Assembly (NCBI GenBank): GCA_001599595.1
Contig: BCHH01000014.1
Location: 133,587 to 197,586, forward strand
Length of the DNA stretch: 64,000 bases
Direction: 5' to 3'
Source: Beverwykella pulmonaria
Taxonomy: Eukaryota > Ascomycota > Dothideomycetes > Pleosporales > Melanommataceae
The translations under genes and the position numbers were made by a program. The notes below the pieces were generated by a model that was not told where the DNA came from, did not search any database, and saw nothing but the letters and a program-made list of their open reading frames with translations. Positions 21,182 to 33,569 of this stretch are shown in pieces (within the stretch, counting starts at the first letter, position 1; each line of letters begins with the position of its first letter).

Positions 21182-24100
21182 CTATAGTGCCCATTCCTCC
21201 TTATCATCTTGCGCCGTTATAAATGGCTGATCGATCAACTTTACAGCTAGCTCGCTACAAAGAACACTGTGCACACATTAACAACGTCCGGCATCATAGA
21301 ATTATTAAACTTACCAAGCTGACCCCACAAGAGCATCCAACTCCCTAATCGCATTCTCACGTTTCGGGCCGGTACTCGTTCCCTTACTAACCTCCATCTG
21401 CAACTCCGCAATGCGCTTGCCCTTTGCGATACCCGCTAGCTCGACAACCTTCTTTGCCAAGCAATCGCTGTGGAACGCGTGCTGGCAAGGGAATACGAAG
21501 AATTGTCTTGCGAGGAGAGGGAGACCGCACACGTAGCATCGCTCGCCTGGTTCGACGATGGCGTATCGTTGGTCGAGTGCTTTGATATCAGTCTTGATGT
21601 GAGCAGCTGTCTCTTCGCTCTCATCCATCTCCTTCTTCAGCTCGTCGATCTTGCGCGAGTAGTCTTCGAGGGCAGTGCAAATTTCTTCTTTGAAATCATC
21701 AATAACAACAAAGTCGGGGAAGAAGGGTATGAGGTCCTCTATCCTCAGGAGGTCGACGCGGCGTAGGAACTCGATCGCTGTCTTGATACCCGATGACTGT
21801 GATATTACCTTCTTCGCCACTGCAAGCCAGAGCTTCTTTCGTAACGTCGGATTGGTGTCTGAACGATCAGCGACATTGCTAGCTAGATCAATTTCATCAT
21901 ACTTCAACGCCAGATCGACCGCCTGTGCGTATTGTCCCATTGAGGAGTAAATATGTACACAACTTTGCACTCGTTTGTGTTGGATGCAAAGACGAAGAGC
22001 AAAATCGGCGTCGTAGTTCTGCTCATGTGCCAACGATTGTCCTTCCAAGTAAGCGAGCAGTGCGGACTCGTCTCCTGTGGGATGTGAGGCATATATGGAG
22101 ATGAGCGTGTTGTGAATTGCAGCATCTGTAGATTGGTGTTGATTAATCTCATATAGAAGATATCGGACGGCTTGGCTCTGATTTAGTGGAGCCTTGGTGA
22201 TATTGTTGTAATTCAAGAAAGCGGGTATCAGTTTTTGTGCGTCCAAGTTGGCTTGCCTCATCATGATCTCGACGAGATCTACAGGTACATGCGCCATCAA
22301 AACGCTGCTGTACTTATAGAATATTTCTGGATCGGTCTGTTTCTTGAGGACGTCTAAAGACTCTTGCCACCGTTCCCTTTGCACCCAGTACGCAAGGACA
22401 TAATTGTAGTCGTTCACAACAGTCGCAAAGTATAGCAGCTCCTCTTCCCTTCCATGGCTGCTGATTATTTCGTAGACAGTCTTCCGATCCAAATCTGACT
22501 TGTACCTGGTCACGAAATCTTGGTATTCCCTTCTGATCACCGAGAGCTGGTCTTGAGTTTCCGCTGTGTTCATGCTTTCTGAAAGCTCGGCTTTCGTTGT
22601 AATAGTGTCGTCCAGGGTGTTCAGCTTCGCCATAAACAGCTCGACAAGCCAGGTAGCTACCATCATTCTTTGCATGACAGATGACTTCTTCAGGGTCGAA
22701 AGCTTCGTAAGGAGGTACTTCCGCAGCGCATCCTGTTCACCCTTGTCGATGAAAGTCAGGGCGACTTGTTCGAAAGGTTTAGTACTTCGTCCGTACACTG
22801 CAGCCGCCTCCAGATATTGGCCTTTGCCGACCAGATAGTCACCCGAAGCCGTGGCCACTGCATCTTTTTGTGCTGATGTCTTCGCAAATTGAGATGCCGA
22901 CTCGAACTGCTGAGCCTTCAACATAATCTTCCATACGTCTCGACTCTCATCGGTGATGACGATTTCGAAGATCTCCTGGGTAGTGAAGAGCCAATATGTG
23001 TTTTTCTTGATGTCGGCCACCAGACCTAGGGCACTCTGACCAGGCTCAAGAACTATTTGATCAAGCACGACGGTATCATCAAGCCGGTTCATGGCCACAA
23101 TTCTGCCCTCAACCAGTTGAAGGATATGCCACTGACTTAGAATCATCGATGTGACAGCATCTTGTGATTTCCTTGCGCGTCCACCCACTTTATGTGATGG
23201 TATCTGTGATCTAGGCAGCATCTTTGACTCAGCCAAGACCTTACCACCCAATTCCGAGGTATCTGGTGAGAGAAATAACTTCCCATGGAGAACGCCTTGA
23301 GACGTAAGCCATCCAAATATCCTCTCTGAGTTGGTGTGGTCCAGTGAAGGTGTGTCCTCGGATTCCGGAGAGACGGTCAGCAGAGAAGGAGCGTTGGCCG
23401 CTATGTTGGAAACCTCATGCACAGTTGCGGACTCGCTTTCAAACAGTTTCGAGAATATCGACCCACTCCCCTCGTGTCCGTGCCGCCCAACCTTTCCCGC
23501 GAAATGGAGGAACGTCGACGGTGTTGCAATTATGACTCGCCGGAGGTCTGCCCTTCCAGGAATAATGTCTGTCCACAACCCTGTTACTGGTCCGTCATTT
23601 GTCTTGTATACGCCTTTCAGATATCTCTCTTCGCGCCGATAGAACTCAGACGATGGCTCAATGTACACCTCGTAAACATTGCCATCCGATGCCCCAATGA
23701 GTATCTCCCTTGTCGAAGCTGTCGGTTGTGATGGATTCCAGGATATACTCTCAATCACAACACCTTTTAGCCGCGACAATGCTTTCGGAGTCCGCGATTG
23801 TGTATGAAGGTAGTAGTTCTCGGCGAGGGTGGTTGTGACGATGAGGTGCGACGCGGACGGATCAAGGAACAGGCGTTTTATGATGCCGATCTCGCTGGGC
23901 TTCTTTGGGAGGTCAATGTCTAGCAGCAAGTCAGTAGTTGCTATGCAGCTTATTTGGAAGTGTGGAGTGGTGGTACGAACCATCGATATCGGCAGGGCTG
24001 TCGAGGTCTATCCGCAGAATGCGCCCAGTCGACAGCGCGAGGATGAGTACATTGTTTGCAACCTCCGCCGCCACAAAGTCGGAGGCAATGGAGAACTGTA

Positions 24101-24200
24101 GGGCTACCCGCTCAATGTTGAACATGGGAAGCGACGCGTCATGGTCCTGAAGGTTACTGATGCTTGGGGGAGCATAACCAGTCGAGATATCGTATGCCAT
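21182..24200 (-). CDS. VPS18: Vacuolar sorting protein Vps18/Pep3 (HOPS/CORVET core)
   Basis: Three exons: 23981-24200, 21315-23919 and 21182-21266, giving 969 residues, close to the usual 920-975. The protein has the Pep3/Vps18 beta-propeller N-terminal half, a clathrin-heavy-chain-like helical repeat region, a coiled coil (SRKIDELKKEMDESEE) and a C-terminal RING-H2. The RING starts CYVCGLPLLARQ near residue 866 with CQHAFHSDC. The last zinc pair is supplied only by the third exon: spliced TG+T gives CVLC, followed by SELAVKLIDQPFI, which is the conserved Vps18 ending. Introns are 61 bp (23920-23980) and 48 bp (21267-21314, donor GTAAGT). Vps18 acts in tethering and SNARE-dependent fusion at endosomes and the vacuole. 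Confidence 0.93.
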
Positions 24201-25359
24201 GCTGAGATTATGGGCGTAGCTGGTCTGAAGCTGCGATCATGACATTTCGGTAGGGGTACAGCTCTGGGCGCGTTTTTGGGCGTGCTCTCGAAACGCAAAG
24301 TCCCATAGCGTGCGAAGATGAACTCGAGCTCGTTGCTGGATGACGCCTGAGCTTGGAGCTTGTGGTACGGCGATTGCGCGGAGATACCTCGGTCTTGGCA
24401 AGTCGTGACTTCGTGCTTTAGCGCATCTCGGCTCACCCACTCAACGGCTCCAGGATGATTAAATGTAAAGGGGCTGGTAGTAGTAAAGCTACTGCATTCT
24501 TGCAACAAAGAACAGAACATTGTGCGTAGATATTCCTTAGCGTAACCCAGTCCATGCGGTACCATTACTTCATAGTTTGTGCAATATTGAAAACAAGATG
24601 ACTTTATGGATATTCGGAGTCAACTTTGGAAGTCGTCCACCTCGTTCATCCGTCGACTCTCCGCAGAACTTAACATATACTCTTCTCGTTTATCCTTCTT
24701 TTACGTCGAATTATTTACTCAAAAGTTAGACGTAGGATAATCTCTTAGCATACAGTACCTGCACCTCACTAGATTGTTTATTTCGCTTTCAACATATATA
24801 CATTCTATTAACACAGACCTCTTGGTACGTCTCCGGCATTTAAGACAGGCAGGCAGGCATGCCGGAGGGTCGGACCAGAAAGGAACCGATGATATCATTG
24901 AGAATTCACCCATCAATGGGCTGGCCTAAATGTGTGGGCCGTGGATGCTGAATTCAGGGCGGCATACCGGTATCTGCCAGAGTAAAGAGGCAACCCACGT
25001 AAAGATTTATATATAGATATATGTTTTCGTAGAAAATCAAGTTGAATTGAATTCCAATTTTGCGGAGAGCCGACCTGCTTGCTTGGGTTCAATCTATGAT
25101 GCTCGATAGGTACGTTCTGTCTCACTTTTCATGTCCAGTATGTTGTGAACGTTTTTGAGAATGGCTCCCTGTGGATTGATTGCATGGCACAACTAGCTAA
25201 AGATACATCTTGAATTGTATCTAAGCCTAAATGAATCCCCGTTCCTCGCCGAGCTATGTCCTTTTGCTGGTATACAAATCCCAATACACCGTTCCATAGA
25301 CACCGAAGCGCTAATGCTCGAATTAAAACCACCTAACGCCGATATCAAGTCTCGATCTG
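24201..25359. other. Intergenic region between Vps18 and Ctr9 genes
   Basis: Holds the Vps18 promoter and leader (near 24.2-24.6 kb) and the 3' flank of Ctr9. A 153-codon minus frame at 24104-24565 overlaps the Vps18 start in another frame and has no domain. Nothing else is seen. Confidence 0.5.
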
Positions 25360-28300
25360 CTATTCATCTTCGTCCTCGTCGGTCATAGCTACATCAGCAC
25401 TGTTCTGTGCCTTCGGCGAACCTGCTTCGTCATCCTCGTCCTCGCTAATGACACGAGCTGTCTTGCGAGGTCGCGGTGCCGCAACCCCCTCGTCCGCGCT
25501 TTCACTACCGGCTCTGTCGGCGGCGGCTTGCTCATCCGCAAGCAGATCAGCCTCGCCTTCGCTGTCGCTGTCGACAATGACCTCCGCGGACTTATATTTG
25601 CCAATAGGTTCCTTGTTTTTCCTCTCCAATTTCCGCTTCTTTTGGCGTGGTCGCTCTTCGTCTGTCAAGCCTTCAGTGCCAGAAGCAGGGGTTCTGCGTC
25701 TCCTGGGGCGCTCGCCACCATCGGTATCACCACCCTCGGTCTCAGAGTCATCCAATTCGCCCTTCTTCTTACGTTTACCGCCCTTTTTGCGGTTGGAGCT
25801 GCGTTCAGATTTACGCATCTCACTGTCGTCGATGAGCTCTTGTCGTCTCCTCTCCTCCTCCGCACGCCTCTCCATGTACTCTCTGTCTCGCTCCTGCAAC
25901 CTCTGGCGCTCTTCAAGAAGTTTGCGCTTGCGCTCAGCAGCCGCTTCTAATTCCTTTTGCTTCTGCTCCTCACGTTTCCTCGCCTCAGCCTCGCGGAGTT
26001 CTCGCGCCTGTTGTAACTTGCTGGCGTTTTGTTCCTCGTACTTTTGTTGACTCTGAAGTGCACGCTCCAATTGCTTCCGCATTGTATTTCGACCCATGTT
26101 TGCGCGTTGCTCGATGTCGTTCTTCGGGAAGGGTGGATTTGGCGATCTAGCAATTGCGTTGAATGACTCGATAGCCTCATCTAGACCGATAGCGGCAGCT
26201 TGAACCTCACTGAGAGTTCTTTGAGAATCTGGAAGACTGTACACGAGCTGCGCGATTTGAATCTGTACAAATGCAACGTTGAACTGGAAGTGGATCTGGT
26301 CTGGGGAAACTTCAAGAGCGCGCTGTGAGTACTCAAGCGCTGTCTTCATTGCCGGAAGGCTCTTCTCGTGTTTCCCTCGAAGGAGCCAGACCCGCCCGAG
26401 ACAGGCCAGTATAGTTGGGTCGCGCGCCTTGTCTTTGGACAGAGCAACTTCATACTGGAAAACGTCAGTGAATACGTAACACATCAGGTGTTTGGACCAC
26501 TTACATTCTCGATTGCGCGAGAGTACTGCTTGACTTCGCAGTAGGTATGGCCCAGGTTCATGAAGACGGTGTAGTCTTTCAATGTGTCCTTGACTTTGGT
26601 GAGGATCTGAAGAGCGGTCGAGTAGTCCTTCTTGTCCTCTGCGAGAGCAATCGCGATGCCTTGAGCTGCGTAAGCGTTCTTGGGGTCAAGCTGGAGCACC
26701 TTATCAAAGAACTCGACTGCTCGCTCGTACGTCTTCCGACGTTTTTCTTTGTCTTGTTCAGTGTCCCTGCGCATCTCGCGAGCAATGGCGAGAGAGATGT
26801 TACCCATGCCCGTGAGAGAATATCGATCGTGTTTGTCGAACTTTTGGAGGGTGTGCTTGTAATGTCGCTGCTCTTGATCATCTTGAAAGCTCAACGTCTT
26901 TTTCTTTGATTTACTGGTGTACCATCCGTACAGTGCTCGAACTTCGATATTATCCTCGTTCTCTTTGAACAATTTGGAAACCACTAATGGCCCCTCATCA
27001 TTCGGCTTTTGTCTTAGGGTTATATATGCGAGTCGAATACGCGCATCAATGTAATCGGGATGTCGCTTGAGAAGCCCTTCAAACACCCCTTTGGCATCAT
27101 CGAGCATACCCTCGGATTCGTAGGTGCGACCCAAGTTGTAGCTGATCGAGGTGACGAGAGCATCGGTATCGATCGTCTCATCCCGGGCTGCCGCTTTCAC
27201 ACAAGCATTGAGTGCTGCCTGGAAGAGTTCCTGGGCTTGAACGAAGCGCTCAGCCTGGTAATGGAAACAGGCCATATTGTTGAGAAGCTGCGGTGGCAAA
27301 AGTTCGCGAAGTGCTGTCTTGAGTAATTTCTCGTCCTCGATGTCGTCTGGATAATCCTCTTCAGGAATGGCGTCCAATTCCATTTGCTCCACCTCTTCGA
27401 GACACTTCAAACTCTTGTCGGGGTGATCGGCCTCATAAAGCCTCGCCAAATTAAGGAGTACAGCCTGGTCTGGAGCCACGTTCCTCTTTGGGTCTTTCCA
27501 AGCTTTGCTGACATCTTCGAGATACTTGAGGGCTTTCTTCAACTCGCTGGATTTATCCTCCTGGGAATTATTCGCTTGGGCGGCGAAAACATCTTCAGCG
27601 TACAATGTGCCGAGTAGAATTTGGGCCTCCAAAGTGGGCTGCTGTTGTAGGATCTTCTCGAGTCGAAACTTGGCGCCGTCAAAGTCCTGCATCAGGACCC
27701 TCATCTGCGCCGATCCAAGTTTGGCAGGTATGTATCCGCGATCGTCGCCGCCACGAGCCTGGTCAGCCTTGGTATAATAATCGATGGCTTTTATTACATT
27801 CTCTTGCTGATGCTCCTTTCTCGCAAGCTGATACCAGCCGTCACTAGCAACAGCGCCGACGTCCGTCAACTCAATGGCGCGTCTTGATAGAGCATCCACC
27901 TTGTCAAAGTCTTTCCTAGCAACGAACCAGCTGCCAAGAGTCGCGCATGTAAGAGGGTACATGTTGTCTATTTTGAATGAAGGCATGATATGGTTCATTG
28001 CCTTCTTAGCCAAGGTGAGGAAGCCTGGATCAGATGGAGGAAGCTGGGCGGTAAGATGAAAGTTGTATATCCCCAATAAGACCAGAGCAATCTTTGAATT
28101 GGGATTGAGATCGAGAGACCTCTGCCATGCTGACGCTGCCTCCTCCTTAAATCCAAGTTGCCAGAAGCAACAACCAATCCCAATGCGCGGATCCGGATCA
28201 ATGAGCTCGGGCGAGCTCTCCAGTACATTCTGGTAAGCCTTCAATGCGTCTGCATATTTGCCCATAGAATAATTGACCCTCGCTTTCCCCATTTTGGCCA

Positions 28301-29015
28301 TGAGATTTTTCCCACCCGATGTCCGTAGTGCATCCTCAAAGCATTTGGCGGCCTGTTTTAGGGTCTCCATGCGCTCGGTGCTCATCTGGTTAGTCCCGGC
28401 TGAGGTCGAGGGTGCCTGCAGGGAGGAGCGCAGAAGGTAGAGGACGCCGCGGGCGAGGAAGAGTGGAGGATACGAAGGGCTGATTCGGGAGGCATCGTTC
28501 AGCACGCTGGTCGCTGCTTGGATGTAGAATTCCTTCGTGCGAATTTCGGGGTTTGTTTGGCCATCTAGAAATGTTTAGCTTTATTAATTTCAACGATAAA
28601 TTTCATCGCGCATACCTATTGTCATGCGCGGGGCTTCGCGACACTTGAGGAGGTATAGCCAACAGAGTCCGTTCAAGATGCTGAGCCTATCCTCGGCGCG
28701 TCCCCTTGTGAAGACGGCGTTGGACTTTGTCAAAACCTCTATCGCCACATCGAGTTTCTTGTGTTTTGCATATGCGATTGCGACTGTCATCCACGTTGTC
28801 TTCGCGCTATGCTCGTTCTCCAGCAGTGTGCACAGCTCGGTAGGGTCATCCTGGATATCGTCGTCGAGGGCGATTTCCACGTCGATTGGACCTTCAGCTT
28901 CGGCAACAGCTACCGTGATAGTCGGCGGGACTTTGGAGTATCGCGCTAGAGGAATGGAGGTTCCCACGCCATTCAAGCCATTTGCGCCGTTCGCTCGGCC
29001 ATGTGCCATTGCCAT
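25360..29015 (-). CDS. CTR9: Ctr9, TPR subunit of the Paf1 complex
   Basis: Exons 28616-29015, 26505-28564 and 25360-26454, with introns of 51 bp (28565-28615) and 50 bp (26455-26504), give 1184 residues. Tandem TPR units run through most of the protein (for example LNNMACFHYQAERFVQAQELFQ and AFVQIQIAQLVY sections). After the TPRs comes a long charged coiled coil rich in Lys, Arg and Glu (from about residue 930), then a basic/acidic low-complexity tail ending in DEDEDE, as in fungal Ctr9. The Paf1 complex travels with RNA polymerase II and supports elongation and histone modification in the nucleus. Junctions read PRMTI-DGQTNPEI and AIEN-YEVALSKDKA. It is divergent from the Sec8 gene. Confidence 0.93.
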
Positions 29016-29560
29016 GTTGGAGAACCGCGACGAGCAAGGCCGCGAAGAAGTGGATGGGTGAGTTTATGAGACGGTGAGCTGGAAGTGGTCAAGAAACATA
29101 TCCCAACGCGAGGAGATGGAATGGACGGGCGAGGGTAGTCGGTGCCCTCTTTGGATGTGATTCTTTGTCGGGGAGAGTCTCTCAGACCAAGCAGCGGCCG
29201 GGAAAACCTCGGATGAAAGTCTTGGCGTATACTTTATTGAATCGATGGAAATGAGCAGTTCGGACGCCGGGAGTGAAATTGAAACATTCGGATAGACAGG
29301 AGTACTCAAAGACATTACTTTGTACTTGAATGGAGAGGTACCGTCTTGCTAGGACGTATAGTTTGGTAACGATATAGTCGACGGGTCGGAGACATGTTGA
29401 TCCCAATCCGATCGTCACCGCAACCACCGAGCTCTCTACTAGTGAACAGCTAAGCTACCCGTGAACACATGTAATGATGTGCAAACCTCGCCGTTGTGCA
29501 ATATGAGCTCGAAACCCACTTAGATATCACCCATCTCCCTCCGCGACGACTGAGGGCGCC
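29016..29560. promoter_or_regulatory. Divergent promoter between Ctr9 and Sec8 genes
   Basis: 545 bp between two start codons pointing outwards. Both neighbours are housekeeping genes. No protein-like frame and no clear TATA box. Confidence 0.5.
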
Positions 29561-32500
29561 ATGTCGCGCCTTCCGGGCTCCATGCGAGGAGCAGCGAATG
29601 GTGGCTATACGAACGGAACTAGAAATGGTGGTGGAGGCGGATCATATGGACAATATGGCGCTGCTGCAGACGACGACTACCCTCCACGGCCCAGTGCAGA
29701 ACGACGCCGCGATCGTCGACCGGGCGGTTACGGGGGCTTCTCGCCCGCAGAGTACGGCGAGGATGAAGCTCCGCAGGTAACCCGACCTACAAGTCTTGAG
29801 CGCACATCAGCGCGCCGACGGAGCGGTGAACGGCAGGCTGGCGCTGGCGCTGGTCACTATGGCGCAGGGAGCGACAAGATGGAACAAATCCTGGCATTTA
29901 TACGGCAGAATTGGGACTTCATGACCAATGATAAATGCGTTCCGATCGAAATAGCGCTGAAGCTTATGGACTCTAGCTCACTGGGGCTTGCGAATGATAA
30001 TGATCGATTTCAAAGAACACACCAGGAACTTCAGCAGGCTCTGAAGGCTATTGTAAATGGTAAGCTGTTCTCTTAAAGCTCCACATCGCCCACGACCGCT
30101 GACAAGGAGACGCAGAGCATCACCAGGGCTTCAATAGCTCTATTGGTACATTTCACAAGATTCAATCAAGTCTCCAACAATCACAACACCGTGTCAGAAA
30201 TCTAAAGGATGGTCTCACCCAGGCCAAAGTCCATCTGTCAACGACCAAACCCGAGCTCAAGGAATTCGCCACGACGTCTCAAAGCTACGACGAGATGATC
30301 CAAATGCTTAACGCCATTGAACAATTGCAACTTGTGCCTGATAAACTGGAAGCCCGCATCTCAGAGAAGCGGTTCCTCACCGCGGTCGACATTCTCCAGG
30401 ACGCCTTGCGGATGATACGGAAGTCGGAAATGGAGAATATTGGCGCCCTCAGCGATTTGCGCATCTATCTTAGCAATCAAGAACATTCACTTACGGATAT
30501 TTTGATTGAGGAATTACACAATCATCTCTACCTAAAATCTCCCTACTGCGAGGATAGGTGGAAGGTGTATGCCCAGAATCAATCAAAAGGTGATCTGTCA
30601 GAACGCGCTCAGACTGATATCAGAGGGAGGTTGCTATATCACTTCTTGGATGGGCTAGATACATCAGAAATGGTACGTCTTATTTTACACATTAACCTCA
30701 CGTCATGCTCATTCACTGTAGATGACCGACGATTCGCCTCGGAATCCGGAAGCGGATACATTTCAATACATGCAGCTTGTAGTTGAATCACTCAACAAAA
30801 TGGGTCGCCTTGACATTGCCATGGACACTATAGAGCAGCGGTTACCAGTCGAACTCTTCAAAGTCGTCGAAAAATCCAACAACGAAGTAGCCCAAAGACA
30901 CCCCAGCATACTGAGGGCATACGCATCTCAGAAAGGTCCCAAGTCTAACACAGGCCTTGACACCGACGATCTCCGCACGCGGCTGCTCAACGATTTGCTT
31001 TGGACCCTTTATGCCCGGTTTGAGGCCATTGCTGAAAGCCATCGAGCTGTGCATGATGTTGTTGCAGGTATTATTCGCCGGGATGGCATCCGGGACTCAT
31101 CCAGCGCAACACTGACGCGCGGGTTTAAGGAACTGTGGAAATTATATCAAAGCGAGGTGGGTGCGCCTAAACTTGTTTGCAGTACCGAAATGACTCACAT
31201 GTCTAGATTCGCTCTTTACTCCATGATTACCTTGCTACGGACGGCGATCTCGCTTACAGAGGCGGGCCAGGTCAAACATCCAGTGGAAGTGTATTCTCAC
31301 GTCTTCCCCGAGACAGGAATAAGCGCATGTTCAAGCTCACCGACATGGACACCAAGTCATCAGAACTCACTACAGAGAGAGAAGATCTTGAGTTTATTCT
31401 AAAATCATCGGTGCCAGGTCTAGTCTCTGACGCGAAAAGACCGGAAGATTTGTCTGCGAACAACAGTACTAATCTTGATGGGAGCGCAACCGGGCACAAG
31501 TTGCTCGTTGAACCAAGTGTCTTTAATATGGGCATTCTCTTACCACCTTCTCTCGATTTCCTGAACAGGCTGAAGGAGGTTGTACCTACAGGCTCAGATA
31601 TCGTCATGAGCACACTCACATCGTTCTTGGACGACTTCTTGAAGAACGTTTTCCATCCTCAATTGGAAGAAACACTCGCTGAGCTATGTGCTCAAACATT
31701 CATCGAGCTCGATGCTTTCCAGCAAGAGCCACACTGGGCACAGCATTCTAAAAAGCCGATTTTCAAAGTAAGCACGCTATTACAGCGTTCATATATCTGT
31801 AACTAATTTTCCCAGGGAACCGCAAAGTTCTTCACTCTTATCACCGCCTTCTGCAAGATGCTTGACAATCTTCCTCACGACCAAGCATTCAGCCAACTCA
31901 TAATAACTCAAATGACGATCTACGCCGAAAAATGCAACGGCTGGTGCAAAGCCCTACTCAGTCGAAGTCAAGCCAAGGCCAGTGGCCGCCGCTTAAAAGC
32001 CGCCGCCGCCTTTGCAGAATCCGGCGAAATTGAAGGAGTCGTGTCCTCGCTCTTCCAGTCAGACTCTGAAAAAGCCGCAGAGCTTTTGGAAAAGGAGATA
32101 ACGCTGCTAATTGCCGAGGTGGAGAAAGATGCGCTCGACGAGGGAGATCTCATCCGAGACAAAAAGTCCCTCACAGGACTGTGCATGCTATACACCAGCA
32201 TGAAATGGCTCTCAACCAAAGTTGCACAACTGCGCTACATCAGCGACCGTGCGACCGACTCCTCGCGCCACGAGCCAGGGAACCATCGCCACAACAGACG
32301 CTGGACACTTCTCACATCTGCCGAACCACGAACAGAAGGTGTGGCAGTCTACCTCCCTCTGAATACAGAAACCGCAGCGTAAGACTCTCCCTCTATCTAT
32401 AAAGTTACCTCTACTAATCCCACTCAGCGAATTCGACACCGTAGTCTCCACCTACAACACGCTCTCCCTCACTGCCCTAAAAACCCTGCACCTCTCCATC

Positions 32501-33055
32501 AGGACACAAATCCTCTATTCCCTCTCCACATCCGTGGCCACGACCTACACGCTCGACACCCTCCTCAACGACCCAGACCCCTCCATCATATCCCTCAACT
32601 CGGCGCTCGTCGTCTTCGACACGCTAGTCTCGACCTCCATCCCCATCTCGCTATATCCGCTCATCACCACTGGTCTCTCGCCTCTCATGGATGCGTACCT
32701 CCTCCTCCTCTCCACCCGCATCACCAGCTTAAACGCCAACGGCTGCGCGCTCATGCAGCTCAACATCCTCGTCCTACAGCAAAACTTGAAGAACATCGAA
32801 GACGGCGCCTCGTTGCCCTATTCAGCGCTCTTCTTCGACATGTTCACCGCAGGCCCGAAGGAAATCATCAAGAGGGCGAAGGAGCACGGGAAGGGTTTTG
32901 GGGTTCCGGGGGACAGGTTTGGGGTCGACGGGGTGAAGAGGCTAGTCGAGCTTTGTTGGGGGGAGAGTCTGCTGAGTGAGAGGAGGGATGTGGGTGTGGC
33001 CGCGAGGAGGGGGCTGGATGCGGATTTGTTGGAGATTAGCGAGTTTATGTATTAG
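29561..33055 (+). CDS. SEC8: Exocyst complex component Sec8
   Basis: Six exons (29561-30059, 30116-30672, 30722-31156, 31207-31767, 31816-32378, 32428-33055) give 1080 residues. The five introns are 48-56 bp with GT-AG ends. The N terminus is Gly/Arg-rich and disordered. From about residue 107 the Sec8 N-terminal region is clear (MEQILAFIRQNWDFM, then across the first intron EHHQGFNSSIGTFHKIQ). The helical rod follows to the end. The exocyst tethers secretory vesicles to the plasma membrane at growing tips and septa. The last 80 residues are less typical and Arg/Gly-rich. Each junction was checked for phase; the sum is 1081 whole codons including stop. Confidence 0.93.
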
Positions 33056-33569
33056 ATTTAGGATGGAAAGGTGCATGTTAGAAGAGTGGTTTTTGTTAGA
33101 TATATATACATGTAGCACAATTTTGAGCGCTGGTGCTGTATCTTCATCTGTGTTGGTAGCCAAGCCCTACGTGACGCGAGATGAAGAAAATGTGCGTTGA
33201 CACACGTGCCTGTGCTATCTTTCGTCCTGAATAAACAATACATCTAACCGTCAGCTACAATAGAATAGAGAGTATGAAACAGAGCACACAGACTACTAAT
33301 CGACGAATGCAAAAGTGTTTATGTGATGAGTGCTCTTCTTCGAATTGACGCACCAGCTTCATATACATTCGAGTTCCTCTGCGCGAGCAAAAGCGCTGCT
33401 GTATGATTCGCATTCGCATTTATCCATTCATTCATTCATTTGTTATACAGTAGTATTATATGCGATATAAGGTGACGTGACAATCCTGTATCTCTTCTCC
33501 CTCCAGTTGTTCATACTTCGTGTCTTCCAATTTCAACGATGCCTACATCGATCGTCTCCATAGTAGCGC
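33056..33569. other. Convergent intergenic region
   Basis: 3' flanks of Sec8 (plus) and the histidine-phosphatase gene (minus). Contains a short TTCA microsatellite near 33422-33439 and AT-rich text. No gene is seen. Confidence 0.5.

Noticed and set aside
24104..24565. 153-codon minus-strand frame upstream of Vps18
   Set aside because: Overlaps the Vps18 first exon in another frame; most likely leader sequence.
21182..33055. Vps18, Ctr9 and Sec8 as a functional gene cluster
   Set aside because: They have separate promoters and orientations, and Ctr9 acts in transcription; adjacency looks incidental.
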